From assembly GCA_964580235.1 (NCBI GenBank), contig CAZOJY010000113.1, forward strand, positions 1-11,352: a stretch of DNA of 11,352 nucleotides, in the 5' to 3' direction. The position numbers and the translations under genes were made by a program. Below are positions 7,190 through 11,352 of this stretch, in pieces. Each line of letters begins with the position of its first letter. Position 1 is the stretch's first letter. The notes under the pieces were generated by a model, which was not told where the DNA came from, did not search any database, and saw only the letters and a program-made list of their open reading frames with translations. Source of the stretch: G020348385 sp964580235 (GTDB lineage Bacteria; Acidobacteriota; Aminicenantia; Aminicenantales; Aminicenantaceae).

Positions 7190-7243
7190 AAAGAAAAGGG
7201 CCAGTCCTCATCTTAATTTTATCGAGGAATGGCCCTTTCTTTT
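7190..7243. terminator. Rho-independent terminator behind the Spy-like gene
   Basis: The left arm AAAGGGCCAGTCCTC (7195-7209) pairs with GAGGAATGGCCCTTT (7224-7238), with one G-A mismatch and a 14-base loop. Flanking A- and T-rich tracts extend the stem on the minus strand and supply a T-rich run (TTTTCTTTT). It lies about 40 bases after the Spy-like stop at 7283. The symmetrical A/T flanks would let it work in both directions. Confidence 0.8.
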
Positions 7244-7282
7244 ATGAACTCTCACATTGAGTTCAGAATTCAGTTGCCATTT

Positions 7283-7804
7283 TTACCTTCGGATTCGATT
7301 TCTGAACCGAGGGGAACGTCGGGACATCCGGTTTCGCATGTTACGAGCACGACTTCTTAAGCCCTTTTTCGCTTTGGCCTTGAGAGCTTCCTGCTGTTCC
7401 GGTGTCAGGACATTGTTGATTGCCTCTTTCAGTTTCAGCCCCTCGATAAACATCTCGTTTCGGGCGTCTGATGTTTTGGCAAGGATTGTCCCAATCCTAC
7501 CGTAGTCCAGATTCTCCCTGTCCTGCATCAGTTTCTGAAGTTCCAGTCTGTTCAAACTCATCTCATTTTTCAGCTTGAGTGATTTCTCTTTGAAAGAAAA
7601 TGTGAGGTTTTGGATTTGTTCGATCTGTTCATCAGTGATATTGAGCTCCTCCTGATTGGCCCTCAAAACAACCAGAATCCTGTTTTGCGGCCTGTCAAAC
7701 GTCCTCCTTGTTCTCTGCATTCTTTGTTGAGGCTGGGCAAAGCCACCTGCCACAGACAGAGCCAAAAAGGAGAAAAAAATGGTTAGTGTCAAAACTTTTT
7801 TCAT
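7283..7804 (-). CDS. Spy/CpxP-like periplasmic LTxxQ-motif protein
   Basis: This 173-residue protein has a Sec signal peptide cleaved near G-G-F-A before Q24. The mature part is predicted almost wholly helical and charged, with L-N-I-T-D-E-Q-I-E-Q-I (54-64) and V-L-T-P-E-Q-Q-E-A-L (132-141). These are the two LTxxQ-type repeats of the Spy/CpxP/ZraP superfamily of periplasmic chaperones and metal- or envelope-stress accessory proteins. Both ends are unusually basic: Q-R-M-Q-R-T-R-R near residue 27, and an Arg-rich tail from about 147 to 173 with some thirteen Arg. GGAGGT stands four bases before the ATG. A possible ECF-type promoter lies upstream, which would fit stress control as known for Spy and CpxP. 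A terminator directly behind the gene suggests mainly monocistronic expression. The family call is firm; chaperone versus metal-binding role is open. Confidence 0.8.
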   Translation of the reverse strand: MKKVLTLTIFFSFLALSVAGGFAQPQQRMQRTRRTFDRPQNRILVVLRANQEELNITDEQIEQIQNLTFSFKEKSLKLKNEMSLNRLELQKLMQDRENLDYGRIGTILAKTSDARNEMFIEGLKLKEAINNVLTPEQQEALKAKAKKGLRSRARNMRNRMSRRSPRFRNRIRR

Positions 7805-7839
7805 CTTGACCTCCTATTTCATTCATTCATTTCACACTA

Positions 7840-7870
7840 TTTAGACAACAAAATGACAAAAATCATTCCC
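7840..7870 (-). promoter_or_regulatory. Possible ECF sigma (sigma-E-like) promoter of the Spy-like gene
   Basis: Reading the minus strand, GGGAAT (7870-7865) and GTCTAAA (7846-7840) are separated by 18 bases. This resembles GGAAC...GTC/TCTGA promoters used by ECF sigma factors of the RpoE type. It lies 35 bases before the ATG, so the leader length is reasonable. The -35 deviates at its last base and no sigma factor gene is in the window. I see no better sigma-70 alternative in this gap. Confidence 0.35.
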
Positions 7871-7945
7871 AAAATTTATTTTTTTTTTAAAAAACTTGAC
7901 AAAGGCGCGGATACCTCGGGGAGTCAAAGGGGTCGCGTCTCAACA

Positions 7946-7972
7946 TTGGACATTTTGCGTTCATTGTAGTAT
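7946..7972 (+). promoter_or_regulatory. Weak promoter-like pair before the sulfatase
   Basis: TTGGAC (7946-7951) and TAGTAT (7967-7972) are spaced 15 bases apart, 35 bases before the sulfatase ATG. Both hexamers are within two mismatches of sigma-70 consensus, but the spacing is short. It is the best candidate in the divergent gap between the Spy-like gene and the sulfatase. Confidence 0.3.
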
Positions 7973-8007
7973 CCATAAACTGAATCTCCAACGAAGAGGG
8001 AAGAATC

Positions 8008-9489
8008 ATGAAAAAAGCTTTCAGGCGGAGGGATTTTCTGAAAACCTTGGGATGGGGGGCAGCCAGTTTGCCTTTTGCATCGATGAGCCAGGCTTGCAAG
8101 AAAGAAAAGATCGAAAAAAAACGCCTGCCGAACATTGTGCTCATTTTCATCGACGACATGGGATACACAGATGTGGGATGTTTCGGAGCGACGGGATATG
8201 AAACCCCGAACATTGACCGACTGGCAGAACAGGGCATGCGTTTCACCAGCTTTTATGTCGCCCAGGCCGTGTGCAGTGCCTCACGGGCAGCCCTTCTGAC
8301 CGGGTGTTACCCCAACCGGGTCGGCATTTTCGGCGCTTTCAATGACCAGGCCAAAGTCGGGATCAACCCCGACGAGGAAACCATCGCCGAAGTCCTCAAA
8401 AAAAAGCGATATGCCACGGCATGTTTCGGCAAATGGCACTTGGGACACCACCACCAATTCCTGCCGCTTCAAAACGGTTTTGACGAATATCTCGGGCTCC
8501 CCTATTCCAACGATATGTGGCCGGTCGAGTACGACGGAACCGCCCTTCCCGAAGGACATCGCAAGCTCCGGTATCCGATCTTACCCCTCATCGAGGAAAA
8601 CGAAAAAGTCGCAGAAATACGCACCCTGGAAGACCAGGACACGCTGACGACACGGTATACCGAGCGGGCGCTCCAGTTTATCGAAAAAAACAAGGACAGG
8701 CCTTTTTTCCTGTATGTCCCGCACACCATGGTCCACACTCCTCTGGGAGTCTCGGCAAAATTCAAAGGAAAAAGCCAGCAGGGAAAATTCGGGGATACGA
8801 TGATGGAGGTCGACTGGTCTGTTGGTGAAATATTAAAGACCTTAGAAAAGCATGATTTATCAGAAAATACGCTGGTGATTTTCACGAGTGACAACGGCCC
8901 TTGGTTGAATTTCGGGAAACATGCCGGATCTGCCGGACCGTTCCGCGAGGGAAAAGGAACATCCTTCGAAGGCGGCGTGCGGGTGCCCTGCATCATGCGC
9001 TGGCCTGGCCATATTCCCAAAGGAACGGTCTGCGATAAGATGGCCGCCACGATGGACGTGCTGCCGACACTGGCTGCCATCACCGGGGCACCGCTTCCAG
9101 AAAAAAAAATCGACGGCGTGAACATCTTTCCTCTGCTCAGAGGAGACCCGGATGCCAACCCCCGGGATCATCTGTTCTACTATTACGGCAGGCAGCTCCA
9201 GGCCGTCCGCCAGGGCAGATGGAAGCTGCATTTCCCCCACGGTTACCGTTCCTACGAGGGAGTGGAGCCCGGCAAAGGCGGCCTCCCGGGACAGTACGCT
9301 CACGGTGAAACTGGTCTTGGGCTCTACGATTTGAAAAACGACATCGGCGAAAAACACGATGTGGCAGCCGATTACCCTGATGTGGTTAAACAGCTTTCGG
9401 CATTGGGAGAACAAGCTCGAAAAGAACTGGGCGACAAAGATCTGGCCGGTGAAGAGATGCGTCCTGTTGGAAGAGTTGGCAAAATATGA
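8008..9489 (+). CDS. Tat-exported S1-family (arylsulfatase-like) sulfatase
   Basis: This 493-residue sulfatase should hydrolyse sulfate esters of a sugar, glycan or aryl compound outside the cytoplasm. The N-terminus R6-R-R-D-F-L-K-T-L-G is a twin-arginine signal, and Cys30 after M-S-Q-A may be lipidated, though that lipobox is imperfect. Family landmarks are in order: D49-D50 metal site in F-I-D-D-M-G-Y; formylglycine precursor C89-S-A-S-R93 followed by A-A-L-L-T-G; G-K142-W-H144-L-G-H; H239 and H243 in V-P-H-T-M-V-H-T-P; D295-N-G in F-T-S-D-N-G-P-W; then the G-K-G-T-S-F-E-G-G-V-R-V-P stretch. A Cys-type enzyme needs a maturase (FGE or anaerobic radical-SAM), which is not in the window. GAGGGA lies six bases before the ATG. 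The stop overlaps the amidase start as ATGA, so the two are probably co-translated. The natural substrate cannot be read from sequence. Confidence 0.92.
   Translation: MKKAFRRRDFLKTLGWGAASLPFASMSQACKKEKIEKKRLPNIVLIFIDDMGYTDVGCFGATGYETPNIDRLAEQGMRFTSFYVAQAVCSASRAALLTGCYPNRVGIFGAFNDQAKVGINPDEETIAEVLKKKRYATACFGKWHLGHHHQFLPLQNGFDEYLGLPYSNDMWPVEYDGTALPEGHRKLRYPILPLIEENEKVAEIRTLEDQDTLTTRYTERALQFIEKNKDRPFFLYVPHTMVHTPLGVSAKFKGKSQQGKFGDTMMEVDWSVGEILKTLEKHDLSENTLVIFTSDNGPWLNFGKHAGSAGPFREGKGTSFEGGVRVPCIMRWPGHIPKGTVCDKMAATMDVLPTLAAITGAPLPEKKIDGVNIFPLLRGDPDANPRDHLFYYYGRQLQAVRQGRWKLHFPHGYRSYEGVEPGKGGLPGQYAHGETGLGLYDLKNDIGEKHDVAADYPDVVKQLSALGEQARKELGDKDLAGEEMRPVGRVGKI
9486..9489 (+). promoter_or_regulatory. 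ATGA start-stop overlap, sulfatase to amidase
   Basis: The amidase ATG and the sulfatase TGA share ATGA. A weak GGAAG lies about 12 bases upstream inside the sulfatase gene. Reinitiation by terminating ribosomes is the likely way the amidase is translated, which would keep the two products in step. Confidence 0.8.
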
Positions 9490-11039
9490 AAAAAACTTTG
9501 TCTTGGTTTGTCGCTTTCGCGCTGCTCTCTACCGCCACATCATCGATTCCTTCCTGCAAAAAAGCCGAGGCAAATTTTGTCGTTGAGGAAGCGACGATCG
9601 CAAGCATTCACAAGGCCTTCAAGAAAGGCCAGCTCACAAGCCGCCAGTTGGTCGATTATTATTTGAAGAAAATCGAAAAATACGACCAGGCATCGGGCCT
9701 GAATGCCATCGTTGTTGTCAATCCCGATGCTCGAAAAAAAGCCGATGAACTGGATGAATTATACGCCCGGACAAAAATTCTCCGTCCCCTGCACGGGATT
9801 CCGATCATTGTCAAGGACAACTACGAAACCAAAGACATGCAGACAACAGCCGGGTCCCTTGCTTTCAAGGGATTTATCCCGCCTGATGATGCCTATCAGG
9901 TGAGGAAACTGCGCGAAGCGGGAGCTATCATCCTCGCCAAATCCAACATGGCGGAATGGGCGTTCAGCCCGCTCCGCACGGAAAGTTCCATCGCTGGCAT
10001 CACGAGAAATCCCTACGACTTGGAACGAGTACCTGCCGGATCGAGCGGCGGCACAGCGGCCGCTGTGGCGGCCAACTTCGGGACCGTCGGATTGGGAACA
10101 GACACGGGCAATTCCATCCGGGGCCCCGCCTCCCACTGCTGCTTGGTCGGAATTCGATCCACCATGGGGCTGACCAGCCGGGACGGCATCATCCCCCTGT
10201 ATTTGCGCAACGACATCGGCGGCCCGATGGCTCGCACTGTCGAAGACGCCGTGAAAATACTGGAAGTGATCTCGGGTTACGATCCGTCCGATCCGATAAC
10301 AGAAAGGAGCAAAGATCTCGGCCCATTCAACTACACGTCATTCCTTAAAAAAGACGGCCTCAAAGGGGAGCGGATCGGCGTGTTCCGGTATTACACAGAC
10401 AAACCCACAGCAGACCCCCAGATCAAAGACCTCTTTGCAAAAGCCATCGAAAACATGAGATCTTGCGGGGCAGAGATCATTGACCCCTTCATCATCCCGG
10501 ATTTCGAAGAGCTGACGAAAAACATCTGGTGCGACATGTTCCGCCACGACCTCAATCATTATCTGGCCTCACTTGGTGGTTATACACCATACAAAACTCT
10601 CTCGGAGATCGTGAACACAGGGAAATATTCGGCCTATATTGAAAGAAGACTGAAACGTGCGCTGGAAACTCCTTCAAACCCCGAATCCCTGTGTCTGGAT
10701 GTTTATTCAGAACCGAAAAACATCAAATTTCGCGGAGCTATCCTAAAGGCCATGGAAGAACATCAACTGGATGCGATCGTTTATCCCACGTGGAGCAACC
10801 CCCCTCGAAAGATCGACGACAACAAGAGCCCGGCCGGAGACAACAGTCAACTGATTCCTCCACACACCGGATTTCCCGCGATCACTGTTCCGATGGGCTT
10901 CACTGCGGACAATCTCCCTGCAGGACTGCAAATCGTCGGGAAATTATTCGAGGAGCGGGTCATCATCCAGATGGCCTATGCCTACGAGCAGGCCACCCGA
11001 CACCGCAAACCACCCTCACGTTTTTCTGCATTAAAATAG
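9486..11039 (+). CDS. Lipoprotein amidase, amidase-signature family
   Basis: This 517-residue enzyme belongs to the amidase-signature family (GatA, FAAH, peptide amidase), which hydrolyses amide bonds with a Ser-cisSer-Lys triad. Here the triad is K110 in P-I-I-V-K-D-N, S186 in A-G-S-S-G-G-T, and nucleophile S210 in D-T-G-N-S-I-R. The spacings (76 and 24) closely match those known for FAAH (75 and 24). The residue before the nucleophile is Asn where Gly is usual. The first 24 residues are a lipoprotein signal ending I-P-S-C with Cys24, so the protein acts in the cell envelope; this excludes a GatA role in Gln-tRNA formation. The helical start E-A-T-I-A-S-I-H-K-A-F-K-K-G-Q-L-T-S is typical of the family. 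The ATG overlaps the sulfatase TGA by four bases with little independent ribosome binding site, which suggests translational coupling. Substrate is unknown; a sulfated or decorated amide is a guess from the pairing. Confidence 0.9.
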   Translation: MKKTLSWFVAFALLSTATSSIPSCKKAEANFVVEEATIASIHKAFKKGQLTSRQLVDYYLKKIEKYDQASGLNAIVVVNPDARKKADELDELYARTKILRPLHGIPIIVKDNYETKDMQTTAGSLAFKGFIPPDDAYQVRKLREAGAIILAKSNMAEWAFSPLRTESSIAGITRNPYDLERVPAGSSGGTAAAVAANFGTVGLGTDTGNSIRGPASHCCLVGIRSTMGLTSRDGIIPLYLRNDIGGPMARTVEDAVKILEVISGYDPSDPITERSKDLGPFNYTSFLKKDGLKGERIGVFRYYTDKPTADPQIKDLFAKAIENMRSCGAEIIDPFIIPDFEELTKNIWCDMFRHDLNHYLASLGGYTPYKTLSEIVNTGKYSAYIERRLKRALETPSNPESLCLDVYSEPKNIKFRGAILKAMEEHQLDAIVYPTWSNPPRKIDDNKSPAGDNSQLIPPHTGFPAITVPMGFTADNLPAGLQIVGKLFEERVIIQMAYAYEQATRHRKPPSRFSALK

Positions 11040-11352
11040 GCTGTTCCGTTCGATTCAGAAACTCTGGTGGTTTGTCTCCACATTTTGTCATCTTTTGTTT
11101 ACACTCTCGAAAGGTTTTCTGGTGCGTGCATTCCAGGAACATCAGGGCTGCAAGGCCTTTTCCTGCGATCTAGCCCATTTCTTGAATCATTACGGCCAAC
11201 CCCGCTTCATAATATCCAGAAGGAGCCTCTTATGGCAGCCGAGGAGAGTGGGGAGTCATTGACCTGGTCATATTGGATGTGATAATCTTATTTTGGATGG
11301 AAATTGAGGAAAATTGTGAGGGATTTGTCGCAAGCGCAAAAACGAAATACTT
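11040..11352. other. Right flank without a convincing gene
   Basis: No standard gene with start and ribosome binding site is seen. Plus-strand frames stay open for 60-75 codons here, but without recognisable motifs. One frame is open from 11213 to the window end and reads protein-like near its end (G-V-I-D-L-V-I-L-D-V, then M-E-I-E-E-N from an ATG at 11297). It may be the beginning of a gene cut by the window edge. No hairpin terminator is obvious after the amidase. Confidence 0.35.
11259..11286 (+). promoter_or_regulatory. Sigma-70-like promoter facing out of the window
   Basis: TTGACC (11259-11264) and GATAAT (11281-11286) are 16 bases apart, and TGT directly before the -10 makes it an extended -10. 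Each hexamer has one mismatch to consensus. It would start transcription about 11293, close to the ATG at 11297, so a transcript would be nearly leaderless for that ATG or serve a gene beyond the edge. Confidence 0.5.

Noticed and set aside
7896..7901. Perfect TTGACA as -35 for the sulfatase
   Set aside because: At 15-19 bases downstream there is only G-rich sequence with no -10-like hexamer.
8502..9158. 218-codon minus-strand frame
   Set aside because: It is antisense to the sulfatase catalytic core with all its motifs. The Ser/Pro-rich composition is typical of a shadow frame.
9486..11039. Amidase as GatA subunit of the tRNA amidotransferase
   Set aside because: It has a lipoprotein signal with Cys24 and no GatB or GatC neighbour, and is coupled to an exported sulfatase.
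10691..11173. 160-codon plus-strand frame overlapping the amidase end
   Set aside because: Most of it is a +1 shadow of the amidase, and the part past 11039 shows no motif. A frameshifted amidase extension is unlikely because the amidase already has full family length.
11067..11282. 71-codon frame as a small gene after the amidase
   Set aside because: No ribosome binding site, no motif, and composition not distinct from the other two frames, which are also largely open here.

Overview
The window looks like chromosomal DNA of a Gram-negative bacterium. Five of the seven confident genes start with an export signal: three lipoprotein signals, one Sec signal and one Tat signal. A sixth gene ends as an outer-membrane beta-barrel. 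Several genes have clear Shine-Dalgarno sites (for example GGAGGT before the Spy-like gene and AAGGAG before the 275-residue lipoprotein), which argues against typical Bacteroidota. The DUF5916 barrel, S1 sulfatase, lipoprotein amidase and Spy-like protein together recall Aminicenantes/Acidobacteriota or FCB-like candidate phyla. That assignment is inference; no marker gene is present. No RNA gene, CRISPR array, IS element or phage gene was recognised.

Layout. (1) 1-785, plus strand, AT-richer than the rest: a class I methyltransferase that looks broken at both ends. (2) 3980-727, minus strand: a tight three-gene cassette of sugar transporter, ribokinase and lipoprotein ADP-ribosylglycohydrolase-fold enzyme. 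It most simply reads as release of ribose outside the cytoplasm, uptake and phosphorylation, and its gene content resembles the Bacteroides rus ribose-scavenging locus. A 25-bp palindrome lies just upstream of the transporter start. (3) 7804-4158, minus strand: a Spy/CpxP-like periplasmic protein with a hairpin terminator behind it, then a lipoprotein with a CBM9-like N-terminal region and a Gly/Arg/Met-rich tail, then a DUF5916 protein (CBM9-like domain plus barrel). This looks like an envelope module. (4) 8008-11039, plus strand: a Tat-exported sulfatase overlapping a lipoprotein amidase by ATGA, so very probably co-translated. (5) 11040-11352: no convincing gene, but a good promoter-like sequence facing out of the window.

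The most interesting points are the compact ribose cassette with its candidate operator, the sulfatase-amidase pair, the neighbouring CBM9-like proteins behind a Spy-like gene, and a probable one-base homopolymer frameshift at the DUF5916 start. None amounts to a demonstrated new system. The ribose cassette and the envelope module are the best candidates for follow-up.
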